Origin: Sordariomycetes sp. S80-01Y
Taxonomy: Eukaryota > Ascomycota > Sordariomycetes
Assembly: GCA_037042185.1 (NCBI GenBank)
Contig: JAXQJY010000032.1
Span: forward strand, 3,038,001 to 3,102,000
Direction of reading: 5' to 3'
Length of the DNA stretch: 64,000 nucleotides
In this document: one piece after another, positions 34,301 to 46,500 of the stretch
Position numbering within the stretch: position 1 is the first letter of the stretch
How the letters are laid out: every line of letters starts with the position of its first letter
Translations under genes and position numbers: made by a program
The notes under the pieces: generated by a model
What the model saw: the letters and a program-made list of their open reading frames with translations, nothing else
Database searches by the model: none
Told to the model about the DNA's origin: nothing

Positions 34301-36556
34301 TCTTTAACACGTTCAATGGCCTCAACTGCGATGCGGCGAAGATCGCCATCAACGTATGCGCAATTGATGACGATGTTCTAGAACGCTATTTAGTGGCATA
34401 CATGGGGAGGACAAAGTCTCTTACCTCCAAAGTTTTGAACTTCAGCGCAGGTTGCTGTACGTGCCTACGAAGTGTCAATTTTCGTGCCGAACATTGGGCC
34501 GTGCAACGTACAACCATCGCATTTGCGCGCTCTGAATGTGTTCAGGCTCGAGGGGGCCATCCCAGCACATGAGCGTAGTCTTTCCGTTTCCGGTCTCATC
34601 CTCGGAATACTCTGCAGCATGAATGACCCTGAGCTCGGTAGAGGATACTCCATCGGAGAGAACAGTCTTGTCGCCCTTCCAGGCTTTCCCTTCCGAGGTC
34701 AAAGCGGCATCGTCGCCGTCACCGTCTGTAATGTGTATTGCTCGAACACCCTTGTCTAAAGGAAGACTCACGGACAGTCCGGCTATCTCAACAGCTCTGT
34801 ACGTTCGACCAGACCCACAGTACAGCTCGTCTTGCTCATAAGCCTCTGGGCTGCCCTCACTTAGGGTGTCCGAGTCGGCGTCGTTACCTAGGCGGTTGCT
34901 GATAATGATGGGCGTCGAGCCGTCCTGAGTACGCACCTCGGTCATGTTGCCATCATCGTGGCGGTGGATGTCACTCATTTGCCGAGGAAGCTCTTCGTAG
35001 CGGTCACTGTTGATCACGACCGGTGGCGGTGGTGCGTGAAAAGTCGGCCCACGTCCAAATCGCGGGCGGTCGCGCTGAAGCTTGTTAAGGTCTTCTTCGG
35101 CAGCACGGGTTCGGTCTTGGAGCTCACTCAACCTTTGCCAAGCAGCTTCTAGCTGGTGGCTCCCACCGGCAAGGTCGTTCTCGGTATGAGCATCGTCGAA
35201 AAGAGCTCGCCTACGCGCTTGTGCTTGACTAATCCCGGTTTTCAGGTCCCTTAGTTCGCGTTCCAGCTCCTGGCAAGCACCTTTTGCGGCCTCCGCTGAG
35301 CGAAGTTCTTGCAATACCCTGTCGGTCTCCAGCTGGATCGTCCGACGCCTGTCAGTGAGATGCTGTAGAGACTTTGCATGGCTGTCTGCCGGACCGTCTT
35401 CTTGCTTCTCAGTCTGGCTATTCGCTTCCTCCAACACTTTCGCCTCTTGTAGAAGAACATCTGCTTCGTCGAGCTTGAGATTTTGCCGACGCGATGAGAG
35501 TATGGAGAGGGGCTCCGACTTCGCACTTTGCGCTCTCAGCTGGTCTTCACAAATGTTTCTTCTGACCTCAAGTGCCGTTTGTTCTTCGTAGATTTCCATG
35601 GCCCGCTTAACCTTCTTTTGGTGACGCATTTCCTCCATGTCAGCTTCCCGCATCTCCCGATCTGCTTCACGGACCAATCTCCTGAGATGTGCCAACTGCG
35701 TTTGAAGCATCCGCTCCCTTTCATTGAACCACTGTAGATTTCCGTTGCGAAAAGGGGGCGGCGGCGACGAACTATAAACCCCATCAGCGTCGAGTTGCTG
35801 TCTTGGTATGTATCCTCCTGGCCAGGGGGGGGATGCAAGTCTACTCCTTGCAAAATGACCTTCGTGATCGTCAAAGTAGGATCCAGAGGGTGCAAAGGGC
35901 GCTTCTGCCTGTCTCCCATCATATGCTTTGCTGATTTGAATGACCTCGTCGATACGTTCTTGATCCAGCGCTTTCAAGACAACGATTGTTGTGCCCTATT
36001 CGTCATTAGTGATTATGCCTAGAGCTAGCGAAGAGTTTTAACATGCCTCCTTGTAGAAGGGGTATCCAAGATCAATGAGGGCTCTCTTAGAGACCAGGAA
36101 AGATGGAAATCGAGTTTTGCCTTTCCTCGGGTACCGAGTCTCGTTCAGAACAGAAGTACGATTCGTTGCCCGTCCATGAGACTCGCCCCAAGGGCCGTCA
36201 CGGTGACCGTGGCCGCCCCAGTGACTGTACGGCTCGCGGACGTAGTACTTGCTGCTCTCGTCACTCCCGTCGTCGGGCGAGAATGTCCATTCAGAAGTAG
36301 CTCCATGAGTTGGCGAAGGAGGCGGCGGCCTTTCCCTTCCATAACGTGTACTCTCGACATAATGGCCAGGGCTGTCTAGTCTGGCAGGTGCAGTGGCTGG
36401 GCCTGACTGTGTTCGCCTATCATCTGGGAGAACAATTACAGGCGAAGGGCTTCTTCTTCGTTCATAGGGCCGCGAGTCCTCGCCTTTCTCATCGTCGAAT
36501 CGTACCCTACGAGAGGAAACGCGAGCCTCGGCTTCGTCCTCGTGGTAGCGCGACAT
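28388..36556 (-). CDS. Very large CorA-like (MIT superfamily) membrane protein
   Basis: Six exons (36556-36047, 35995-34512, 34464-34425, 34377-31228, 31172-30081, 30025-28388) keep phase and give 2637 aa. Parts in order: a charged disordered head (RVRFDDEKGED); LIDLGYPFYKEGTTIVVLKA (about 160-180); long coiled coils (about 235-450); MRWLHVQ across exons 2-4; a conserved block (VRLTDRDNREYRMVVERDCN); a Ser/Arg-rich region about 800 residues long; a second globular block (ELIRLASRDSARKFRRFVI); a C2H2-like motif (about 2135-2160); and a C-terminal CorA domain. There TM1 ends in SFMGMNTTDIRD with the GMN ion-selectivity motif (about 2494), followed by one more TM. CorA proteins carry Mg2+ or Zn2+ as pentamers. 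The huge cytosolic part suggests added regulatory or scaffold duties. The first intron uses a GC donor. A two-gene reading is possible, but all junctions join in phase and none of the downstream frames offers its own convincing start. Confidence 0.78.
35996..36046 (-). other. GC-AG intron in the CorA-like gene
   Basis: The donor reads GAG|GCATGT and the acceptor AATAG|GGC, with CACTAATGA as branch site. The phase-0 join gives YPFYKEGTTIVVLKAL, which fits related fungal proteins. A GT donor three bases later would break the frame of the next exon. Confidence 0.65.
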
Positions 36557-37499
36557 GATAACGGCCGCTCAAGGTCAAAGCCCCAATGTGCTCGGTACGC
36601 CAGCAACTGAAAGAGCATAGAGCAATTTCTGGCTCCTGTAGGGGTTTGGACAGTCCTTAAAGTTGGGGAGCTGGTTGTCAGCCGCAAGCGCCATCTGCAC
36701 ATCAGCTCGCGATGGTACCATCCCTGCAAGAGACCGGGGTACAGCGGGCCAGTCGTGCGCGCACCTTATCGAACGAACGCCAATTCCATACCTGTTCGAG
36801 TAGCACAGGCTCTGTAACACAGTGAATGATGGTGGTATGGTAACGTAGTATACGGATGGATGAGATGGGCTTGCTGCAGTGCTGGTTAATTTGAGTGCAG
36901 CCTAAGCGGCACCAGAGGGCACCCGCATGGTCTGTATTGCCGAACCTGGGGGATCGAGAGTCCGCGTGAACTTGTGTTTGCCAACGTGGAAACATCTTCA
37001 AGGCCTGGGTGAAGGTTTACGATTAACAGTAACTGGGGGACAATGGAAAGGTTGTGTTGAAAAGCGTAGGCGGTACTGTGATGCACTTGCAAGCAGCATC
37101 CACCGTAGACTGGTTGGCTGCGGCCACAGAACTGAGCAAGCTGGTGACACCTTGATCTGGACAGAAGCTAGCGTGGTTCCGGCCCCATTGCTCATGCGAA
37201 TGTTGTGAGCACCAAGATGAGGCTCGCCGTATATGATCGAGCTCTGCGGTACCTTTCTTGTGATTCTACGTGTCGCCATCTTTAGGCGGCGGGGCAACCC
37301 GCCTAGAAACAGCCAGTGCTACGCTTAGTCATCGTCGAAGCTGTCTGCACAACCGCCAGAGCTTTCCAATGGGAGACGAGGGTTCGTTAGAGGTGCACTC
37401 AACATCGACGACAATCCATACGAACGAAGCACCCTCGACAAGCAATGCCCGACCGATAGCGACTAATGCGCCGCGCCACGCGATTTCCTAGATCGCGCA
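36557..37499. other. Divergent promoter region between the CorA-like and 792-aa genes
   Basis: About 940 bp lies between the head-to-head genes, so both promoters must lie here. Open frames on both strands are short and unlike known proteins. No RNA gene was seen. Confidence 0.5.
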
Positions 37500-39878
37500 A
37501 TGGCTTCCACAGCACCCTGGCGCCGCGCTCGGCGACGACCAGCGATAGCTGAACACGATGTTGGCAACTGGATTACTGGTCTAGTTCGCCAACGAGCCAT
37601 TGGGCAACCTCAACGGCGCAGCCTCATCAGTCATCGATCCCCGATCTCCCAAAATGTTTTATCCGGGTCGCGACGACGCCCAGCGAGCAGACGGCAGATG
37701 ACCGAGGCCATGGTGTCATCGCACTACCAACCCCAGTGGTGGTTCAATTCTTGGGGCGACTTGACTGAATGGAAGTGGCAGCCACCGTCCACTACCCAGG
37801 AGCGTCGCGAAAAGGAGAAGCACTCGAAGATATCCCGGATCGACACGCTAATTCAATGGCTCGAGGCGTCTGACCTTGACAAACCTTTTCTCGACCCACC
37901 GACCGATACGATAAGGGCTGGCGAGAGTACTGAGGCCAACGAGCCTATCATGAGGACGATGGGCCTCAAGGGAAGAGTTGATGAAACGCAGAACCCCGGT
38001 GCTTCATTTCTCGTCTCACCAGCCGAAGAGACAACGTCCAGCGCCATAGAAGGGGCTGAACCGTACACGCCATTCGCTCAGACGTCAGAAATTCCTCAGC
38101 CTCAAACCCACGAAGTGGAACAACTCAACAAAAGACTTTTCGAACCGCCCGCCAATGTGATGGGAAAAGAACGCACTCAGAGTTGGGAGGCTGCTGATAT
38201 TACTCCCGAAGACGTCGAAGCAGCTTTTGTGCCAAGTGTAGAGGCTACCAAGACGGAGAATATGGAGGCACACGCCAGCGTTACCAAATCGGAAGAATTC
38301 CAGGTATATCAACACCTGACGTCAAGCATGGAGACCGTCTGCCATCACATAGAGGTTTTTACGGATTCAAGCCGTGTGGCAGAGCTATCAACGCTCAACG
38401 CGGTGATAAAGAAGCAACGTGAAAAGCTGGCGAAGAGCATTTCGTCTGCGCAGTTCTCGGAGTCTGAGCTGGCTGCAGTCCTTTCTTCCCTGGAGAGGTG
38501 CGAGAAGGGAGTCAATGTCGCCCAAGACGAGCGATGGCTCAGGGAGACGCTAGAGAACCAATTTTACAAGGTTGAGAGGACAATTGTCGCAGCAGTGTGC
38601 TCCCTGTGTCCACCAGATGGTCAGGACAGCAAGGATATCGACCTCAATGGCGAGCTCGGACAGCTTTACTCGAGGTCAATGGGTGTGCTTTTGGAAAAGC
38701 TTACTTCGAAGATTGGAAAGTACAGAAGCCGCATGTTCAGGAGTCTCATGGAGAATCTGCGAACACATGACGTAGCTCTCGGGAACGAGCGTCATTGCCA
38801 CCTCATTCAACGCATCGTGCAAAAGCTCGTCTTCGACCGCGCAGGCGTGCCCGTGCACGAGGATCAGTTTGCCAAGATGCAATCCACGTGGACCCGTCGC
38901 CTGACTCCCGTCGCGGACTCTCTGCGGAGTCTCCCGGAGACAGTTCGTGAGGGCGTCGCTACACACATGGCGCACATTGTCCGCGATAAAAGCAATCATC
39001 GCATCAAGGCTTTTGCGTGGCTTGTCATGTCAGCACGCGGTGAGCTATACAGCGAGAGGGGCCACGCTCAACTAGTCAGGGACTTCAGATGTGCCCAGAG
39101 TTCTAAAGGCCGTCAAGGCGGGCGTTTAACGCATGCTGAAGCCATCAGCTTGGTCATGGAAACATTAATACGACACCACCTACTTGATGAGGTCGAACGC
39201 AGGGCGATTGAGGGACGCTTTAAGCAATTCAAGTATCCGCCGTTCCTCTGGATTCCTGTGCTGGAATGGGTCGGTACCAAATCGGCCAAGCGCGACGGCA
39301 TCGTCAAGGTGATACTGGCCTATCTTGCTAGTTGGAAAGAGGACCAACGCTTAATACGGGCCGTCGCGGAAATCCAGCTCAGTCCCAAACATGTCTCAGC
39401 GGCGAGTATTGCACGCGAGATCGCCCAAACCATGCTGCAAACCCCCGCAGGCCGTCTGCGGCAGTTCTACATGGGAGAAGTAGGACGCCTCGCCAGGAAA
39501 CACAAGGGCTCGACAGACTCGCCAGATCCGAAGTTGAGACGATTGCCTGGCCTTGTCAACGACATAGCCCCATACTTCGCCGAGGACAAGCAATTGACTG
39601 GGCGTCAGGCACAAAGGGGCCTCGAATGGTGTTTGAGGAAATTGAAAGATCATCCCTCACGCGGTAGAGAAGAGGTCCTGGAATCATTCACCAAGATTCT
39701 CGCGAGCAAGCTAGAGGCAGGTGAGAAGATTGGGTACCATCGACAGCAGTTTCTGATCAGGAAGATCCAAGAGATTCAGGGAGCCGATGAGGCAAGCATG
39801 GTCGAAACGCAGCTCAATGAATGGAACCGACATATAGAAAGGCACAGAAGCCTAGGGCTAACGAAGGCGGCGGCATAA
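37500..39878 (+). CDS. Unrecognised 792-aa protein, possibly mitochondrial
   Basis: This single intronless exon encodes 792 aa that I do not recognise. The first 65 residues are rich in Arg, Ala and Ser with almost no acidic residues at the very start (MASTAPWRRARRRPAIAE, later RRRPASRRQ), which resembles a mitochondrial presequence. Residues 70-280 are polar and probably disordered. From about 285 the protein is predicted by eye to be all-helical with conserved-looking aromatic segments such as YPPFLWIPVLEWVG and RLRQFYMGEVGRLARKHKG. No catalytic motif, zinc ligand set or membrane segment is seen. Helical-repeat RNA-binding proteins of fungal mitochondria can look like this, but I see no pentatricopeptide periodicity clear enough to claim. 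An alternative start is Met67 (MTEAMVSSHYQ). Confidence 0.7.
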   Translation: MASTAPWRRARRRPAIAEHDVGNWITGLVRQRAIGQPQRRSLISHRSPISQNVLSGSRRRPASRRQMTEAMVSSHYQPQWWFNSWGDLTEWKWQPPSTTQERREKEKHSKISRIDTLIQWLEASDLDKPFLDPPTDTIRAGESTEANEPIMRTMGLKGRVDETQNPGASFLVSPAEETTSSAIEGAEPYTPFAQTSEIPQPQTHEVEQLNKRLFEPPANVMGKERTQSWEAADITPEDVEAAFVPSVEATKTENMEAHASVTKSEEFQVYQHLTSSMETVCHHIEVFTDSSRVAELSTLNAVIKKQREKLAKSISSAQFSESELAAVLSSLERCEKGVNVAQDERWLRETLENQFYKVERTIVAAVCSLCPPDGQDSKDIDLNGELGQLYSRSMGVLLEKLTSKIGKYRSRMFRSLMENLRTHDVALGNERHCHLIQRIVQKLVFDRAGVPVHEDQFAKMQSTWTRRLTPVADSLRSLPETVREGVATHMAHIVRDKSNHRIKAFAWLVMSARGELYSERGHAQLVRDFRCAQSSKGRQGGRLTHAEAISLVMETLIRHHLLDEVERRAIEGRFKQFKYPPFLWIPVLEWVGTKSAKRDGIVKVILAYLASWKEDQRLIRAVAEIQLSPKHVSAASIAREIAQTMLQTPAGRLRQFYMGEVGRLARKHKGSTDSPDPKLRRLPGLVNDIAPYFAEDKQLTGRQAQRGLEWCLRKLKDHPSRGREEVLESFTKILASKLEAGEKIGYHRQQFLIRKIQEIQGADEASMVETQLNEWNRHIERHRSLGLTKAAA

Positions 39879-40236
39879 TCGTCCTGCTTTTGGGCTCGGC
39901 CAAAGAAATAGATACCCCATTTTTTCATCCATCTGCAGCATCGCGCATTCCAAAGGCAGTGACAGGTAGAATGCAATGCTCGCACAGAATGCTAGCCACA
40001 GAACGCATTTATACAACAGCACACATCCTGATTGGTCAATTCCCGCACGCCTAGACAGACCCCTACTCACTCGCATACAACCGTTGGAGTCGAGCCTCTT
40101 ACGTCCGTAAAGCCAGCCACAACCACGTGCACCAGGACCAGGAACCAACCAGTCCGACGTGTCAAACCCGTGTCTGAGCGCAAGCAGACAGAGCCCCGGC
40201 ATTTGAAACCCAATAAGAGCAGCCACCGCGGCCAGC
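39879..40236. other. Intergenic region before the Zn2Cys6 regulator gene
   Basis: This 358 bp is the 3' flank of the 792-aa gene and the promoter of the regulator. Nothing else was seen. Confidence 0.5.
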
Positions 40237-43106
40237 ATGAACAGCAGAGACCACCCCGCGGGGTCGGGAGGGCACCTCTCCCCAGCCCCGGGGAACTACC
40301 AGACGCCTTCGGCAGCATCTTCGGCCAATAATACGCCGCCGCCGCAGAAGCCCATCCGGAGGCGCATGCGCATGATCACCAGCTGCCTCGAGTGTCGCCG
40401 CCGCAAGCTCAAGTGCGACAAGAGCCAGCCATGCGGTCACTGTCTCAAGAATGGTCGGGAGTGTCTATACCTCAGCCCACGGCTCGATGAAGCAAGCCAG
40501 CTGCGGCTAACGCAGTTCAAGGATAAGGTCGGCTCGCTCGAAAGACAACTTGAACGCAACGCAGTTGCCTCGAGCAAGCCCAAAGAAGGGGGTAGCACGG
40601 GTCGGAGTGGCCCTCTCCTGGCTGACGAGGTCGCTGACGAGGATGAGGATGGTTCAACGCTGGAAATGACCGAGATGGTAAATACTGACGTTGCCTATGA
40701 CGACGACGCTGATGGTGGTGCTGATGATCTTGTGGACCTTGGGGTCATGGTTGGTAAGATGCGTATTACTGAACGGATAGGAGGGATGGCGAGACCTAGG
40801 ATTTCAGAAGAGGTAAGTGGCAAGTGACAGGTCTTCTGTACTTGTTGATATGGCACATATGCCATTTCAGCCCTGCCAATTCCCTTTGCTGGCTGCATAT
40901 GTCCCTAGCCGAGACCCTCACCGAACCCATCCACACACGCCACTTCACGTTGACCTCTTCTGTAAGCAGATTCACATCAGTTAACGGCATATCAGGTACA
41001 AGTCGGGATCGCAGGCCAGCCAGCCCAGCCGCCTCTGGGCCAGCAAGGTCCTGGCCTACAGGGCCAACCGCCTCAAGCCCCTCCCAGCATGCCGCCACAA
41101 GCAGGTCCAGGTTCGAACACTGACTTCTGGCCTGGGATGCCTACAGAGTCATGGCCGGAGTTCCTTCGACCTGGGGCGGGCTACATCCCACCCTCGAGTG
41201 GGTTGATGATGGGCCAACCCTCCACCAACCCCTCGCTGGCCTTGGAACATCTCCTACCAACACGCGCTGCTGCCGACCGTCTCATTCAACAGTACTTTGA
41301 AGCCGTCTATCCAGTTGCTCCTTGCGTCCACTTCCCGACCTTCCAAAATGATTACAGCGACTTTTGGTACCATTGCTACGAGAACATCGAGCCGCGGCCG
41401 TCGCTGCAGGCACTTATCTTTGCGGCAATGTTCAGCGGCGCCGTATCGATGGACGACGCAACTGCCCTCAGAGAATTTGGACGCTCCCAAAAAAGCCTTT
41501 ACGAGACGCTGAAGCTCGGAGTGGAGATGGCGCTGAGCAAGGCCAACTTTCTGCGCACAACCCGCGTTCAGACGTTGCAGGCTTTCGCGATGTACATGGT
41601 CAGAACCCCCTCGACGCTACTATATCAACGATTATAGATACCAGTTACTGACCTTCAGTTGCAGATCCCTCTGTGCCGGGACGAGATTTCTCGCGCCCAC
41701 TCAGTCCTTATCGGCGCAGCAGTCCGCATGGCCGAGTGTATGGGTCTTCACCGCGACGGCCAGACCTACGGCCTCAACCCGCTGGACACCCACGTCCGTC
41801 GCCTTGTCTGGCATCAGCTCTGCTTCCTCGACATCCGCACCTGCGAAGCTCAGGGCCCTCGCCCGACCATCCGTCGGGACGACTACGATACCAAGCTGCC
41901 CTTGAACTGCGATGACCAGTCGTTCATCCTCAACGAGGGCGACGCAGAACCTCAAGCTCAGCAATCCTGGACGAGCATGACGTTGCCGCTGATCCGATTT
42001 GAAGTCAACGAAATGATGCGCATCGTCTGGATGGATCGTCGGAAGCTCGAGACCCGCCGTGTCACGCTCACGGCCGTCCTCTCCAAGATCGAAACCTTCC
42101 GCAAGAGCATGATCAGCAAGTACGACGCCCTCCTCGACGATAACGTCCCCATCCAGCGCTATGCCCGTCTCGTGATGAATCTCCTCCTCTACCGCCTCCA
42201 CGCCATGGTGCTCCCCATGTTCCACGCGCAGTCCAGCCCAGGCGCCCAGCTCCCGCCGCGCCTCAACCGCGTCCTGGTCACCGCGGGCATCATGATTGTC
42301 GAGATCGGCATACAGCTCGAGACCGATCCTCTGTACCGGGTTTGGGCGTGGTATAAGGGTGCCTATCATCAGTATCAGATTGCGCTGTTGCTCGCCGCGG
42401 AGCTGTACGGCAACCCCACGAACCCGGATGTTGATCGCGTCTGGGGGTGCCTGGATTATGTGTTCGATACGGATCGTTCGAAGCCGAGGGAGGCTAAAGC
42501 TCTTCAGATTCTGGGCGAGGTCGCGTCTAAGACAGCTGCGTACGCTCGACTGCGCAAGTCACGCGCCCCGGTTCAGACATCGCAGGTCAAACTCGGCTGG
42601 CAAGGTCGGCAGCGCACAACAGACACGCAACAGCAACAAACCGCAGTGCCACAGACCTCCATGGCCCCGCAGCAACAGCAGTCGTATACTTCAGCTCCTC
42701 AAGCCCCGCAACCCCAGATGAGCATGCAGATGCCGACCCGACCCTCGGTGGCCGCCGCTCAACCCCAGCCTGGAGCCGTCTACGCGGGAATCTCCGACGG
42801 GCAAACACTTTGGAGTCCGCCAATGAGGCCTCACGGCCTTGAAGGGAGCGATAGCAGTTCTTCGACGGGGAGTGTGCCCGGTGGCGTTGTAGACAGGGCA
42901 CCGCATCCGCTCTCGAGACCGCCTGGAAACAACAGTATCGAGGTGGACTGGGTACGTTTGAGACCTTCACGACTTTGTCGATTTGCTAACGCGGGCCATA
43001 GGACGTCATAAATACCCTCTTTACCAACGATCCTCTGACTGGCGACTTCACGATCTCGGGATTTGCCGATCCGACGTTGGGGATGAACTGGCAATACTGG
43101 GGTTAG
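40237..43106 (+). CDS. Zn2Cys6 fungal transcription factor
   Basis: Four exons (40237-40812, 40996-41598, 41665-42951, 43002-43106) encode 856 aa. The binuclear zinc cluster is Cys50-X2-Cys53-X6-Cys60-X5-Cys66-X2-Cys69-X6-Cys76, starting in ITSCLECRRRKLKCDKSQPC, followed by a short coiled coil (QFKDKVGSLERQLER). The middle region (about 245-560) is the fungal-specific transcription factor domain: YFEAVYPVAPCVHFPTFQ, MAECMGLHRDGQTYGLNPLD and RRLVWHQLCFLDIRTCEAQG. The tail is Gln/Pro/Ser-rich and ends GFADPTLGMNWQYWG. Such proteins bind CGG-type half-sites in the nucleus. The target genes are unknown. The first intron (183 bp) is the longest I placed and could hide a small exon. The gene does not sit in an obvious metabolic cluster. 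Confidence 0.88.
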
Positions 43107-43517
43107 CGTGACGCAGATGAGCGTCAGCTAGCTGTTTATACGCATTGATTTGGGTTTTTTGTCTGTTCGGGATCTAGAATCAAGACCATGGAGGAGGTGC
43201 ACTAGACAACATCCGAGGGAACATGAAGCGGGAGTTAAGATAGACCAAATATGTCATTAGAGCAGTCATCATAATAAAACATCTACATAGTCATGCAAAC
43301 AATATACCAAACGAACAAATATGAAACACACACAATGCCAAAGTACCGGCCGTGATGTAGAGGGAAAAAAGACACGAGAAAAGAAATAATCCCGACCCTG
43401 GATATCATGCCGTTCCGCTCAATGCCAGCCTCGGATCCCCCAATCCATAGGCCATTCCCATTTATCCTTTCTAACCATTTCCCCTGTACTCCGTTTCCCA
43501 AAGATCACACGTGGTGC
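43107..43517. other. Intergenic region between convergent regulator and leashin genes
   Basis: Both transcripts end in this 411 bp, which is AT-rich around 43240-43390. No gene was seen. Confidence 0.5.
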
Positions 43518-46500
43518 TTATCCGCCCATGTGCTCAGTCACGACACTGAGATGACTCCGCCCACCAAGCGACGCTCCCCCAGCGTCGCTCGACGGCGCAA
43601 AGCTGCGTCGGCCCTTGTCGCCCGCAACAATCACCTGAGCCGGACACACCACGATCTCTTCATCCCCTACACCAGCATCATCACCCTTCTTGACGACCAG
43701 AGGGAAGAGGACGACACGGACTACTGCGCCCTCGGCCTCTAGGTCTTCGTTGGTGGATGCGTTCTTCCCGGACCGCTCGTTCATCATCGACGCGTTGAAT
43801 TGAACGGTAGCCGCGAGTTCTCCTTCTGAGTCATACTCTGGCTGCAGAGGCGGGAGCATCATGTACTCGGCCTTCTGAGTGCGCATCTCGATGGACAGGT
43901 CGACAGCTTCGCGGAGGACACGGCGTAGCTGCGACTGGATCTGGTTCTCGAGATTGCCCGGCGGCGGGAGAATCTTGCAGAGCGTCTGGAAGATGGCTTG
44001 GACCACAGCCTCGGTGTCTTGGTCCTTCTGTTGCCTAAAGTTGTCTCGCCTGGCGAGAAGCGTCAAGGTGACGGCGCGCCATTGTCGGACAGCTTGTGGC
44101 GGGCCGACCTCTGTGAGCATCTTCTCGAGCGACTTGAGTTTTTGCCGCTGCTCTCGGTCCATGCCAAAGAGGTAGCGGGTAAAGACAAATTCCCAGATCA
44201 TATTCATAGTCATGGACATGAAAATGTCGCGGCGCTTCACACGATCGGAAAGATATCTGTCGACATCTGAGCCGTCGAGGACGGCATTGTCGAGGCGGTC
44301 GATTGTTTTCTCGTCATTGATCTCGCTGGTCAAGCGACACGCGCGCATGTCACTGAACTTGGAGAAGCGCAGCACCCACTGTTGAACGTGGGAACAAAGC
44401 TGCTGACAACGGTTGTCGAAGTGATCCTCGTCGCGTAGGTCGAGGAAGTCAGCATCGACGCCTGCTTTAGATGCGAGTATTTGCCGCTGCATCTCGCGCA
44501 CTTGTTCCTTTGCATCTTCAAGTTGCGCGCGCAGGTCTGCGATCTCGGCATCCTTGTCTTGCAACGATTGCTCGAAGGTGTTGTACGCCCCGCGAGCTTC
44601 GTCGAGTTCGCGGGCGACGTCTGCATGCCGCACCTCGAGATCGGCGTAGCGACCGTTATCTTTCTGTGCAAGTTCGGCATTGGCGCTGGTTAGGCCTTCG
44701 TTGACTTCGGTCAGGCGCGAGACCTCGTTTTGCAGGAAGTGGAGTGATTGCTTGAGGGCTTCAATTTCCGAATCGCGTTCGGACAGGACGACAGTGGCGC
44801 GCTGGCTGAGATTCTGCTCGGCGTGGGTTCGGGCGTCGGTCAAGAGACGGTTTTCTGCCATGAGCTGCTCGACGCGGGATTCGAGCTCGAGGACCTGCAT
44901 GCTCTGGCGACGACGCATGCTGTGGGGCCTGGTGGGAGAGCGCGGCGAGCCCATGCGGCCCTCGCCGAAGCCATCGTAAACATCGGCCATGTCCTTTGAG
45001 CGGACACGCCCTTCGTTGGCGACGGGTTGCGATGGCTGAGAGCCGGAGCCGGAGCCAGAGCCTGAGGCTGAGCCTGAGGCCGAGGCGGAGTCAGTGGGCG
45101 GGATTTGCGGGTGGCTGGGTTGTTGCCGGAGGGATCGCAAGTCGCCGCTCACGCGCTTGTCGACCCGACGAAGTGGTGGTGTGGGGGTCGATCTGATACC
45201 TGAGCCTTGGCCGTGGATGCCTGGGGATTCAGGCCGGAACTTGAGCGGCTCAGGCGTTCTCTTCCGCGTGAGGCTGGTGTTGGACAGGGATCTCCGCAGT
45301 TGTGGCTGAGAATCTTGTCGCCTGGGCTGTCCAACATTGTGGCTGTTGTCGGACACGCTTCGCTGTGATGAAGCCGTTGCTTTTCCTGCTACTGCTGCTG
45401 CTGCTGCTCCTCCAGCCGCCACGGGCAGCGAGGAAGGTTTCTTGGACTCGGATCGCAGGTCTCCGTAGTCTCGCGACTTCATAGATCTTAGCGATGGTGA
45501 TGGCTGCAACTCTCTCTCGGTCCTGGACTTGCTACTCCTGAGACTCGGCGTCGTTGCATCGCGCAGGTTTCGGGACGTTGTGCTTCTGAGAGGTGAATTG
45601 TCGTAGTCGTCCGCTGTCATTCTGGATTTGCTGCTCTTCTTCTCGGGCTCAGGTGTCAACTCAGGCGCAGTTGGCTCCTGTAACTTGGGCGTGCCATAGG
45701 AAGATCGCGATAGCTTCTTGGAGCTCCTAGGTGTCTCGGCAGAGTGTCTAGGAGATTCTGCCCAGTCATCAGCGTGATACCCGCTGTCGCGCGGCTGTTC
45801 TTGAGTCGGCTGATTAGCCGCGAGGAGGCCACGACTGCGACTGTGGAATGATGATCGAGGTGATTCCACGTAGCCACTGTCGCGGTTCATGTCCGGTGTT
45901 TGAGGGGCCAACCCGCGGTTGATCGTAGGCTCGTCCTCCGCTTCTGGGTCTTCTCTGATGCCGGGAAGCGATCGTGCAGGGGACAGCCTGGTTCCTCCGA
46001 AATCCGACCCAAGAGGACCGCTTAACGCGGTAGCTTGGCTGTCCTCTCTAAGTAGGCCACCTACCGGCTCTTCTACGTCGGAGTCACGACGTAGTAGGCC
46101 CATTCGTCTTGATCTTGATGTTGACTGTTCGCCACGACCGAGGATCGGGCTGTCGTCATTATCGTAGTCATAGTCGTCGAGAGGTACACCTCTTTGGGCT
46201 GTTTCTTTCCACCCCTCATCGGACCCCGAGAAGCTCTCGCTCTGTGGCGTGATAGCAGGCTCCTTGGTCTTGTCCACAGGCTGTACTTTATCTCTGGCTC
46301 CTGTATTGTCGACTGTTGGTGTAAGCAAGGACCTCGAGGCATCCTCCGGCTCCAGCGCAGGGTCGCCTGGTTGAGCCCAGGTTTCATCTGCCTTGACCGT
46401 TGTCGGCTCTGTATCCAAGCTCCTTGTCGGCGTGGGGTCAGCCTCTGTCCCAAACGCCTCAACATCTCGTGGCTCGACTCCTGATGGCCTCTCATCCTCC

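Noticed and set aside
36557-37499. Small open frames in the divergent promoter
   Set aside because: They overlap in several frames and have no domain or splice logic.
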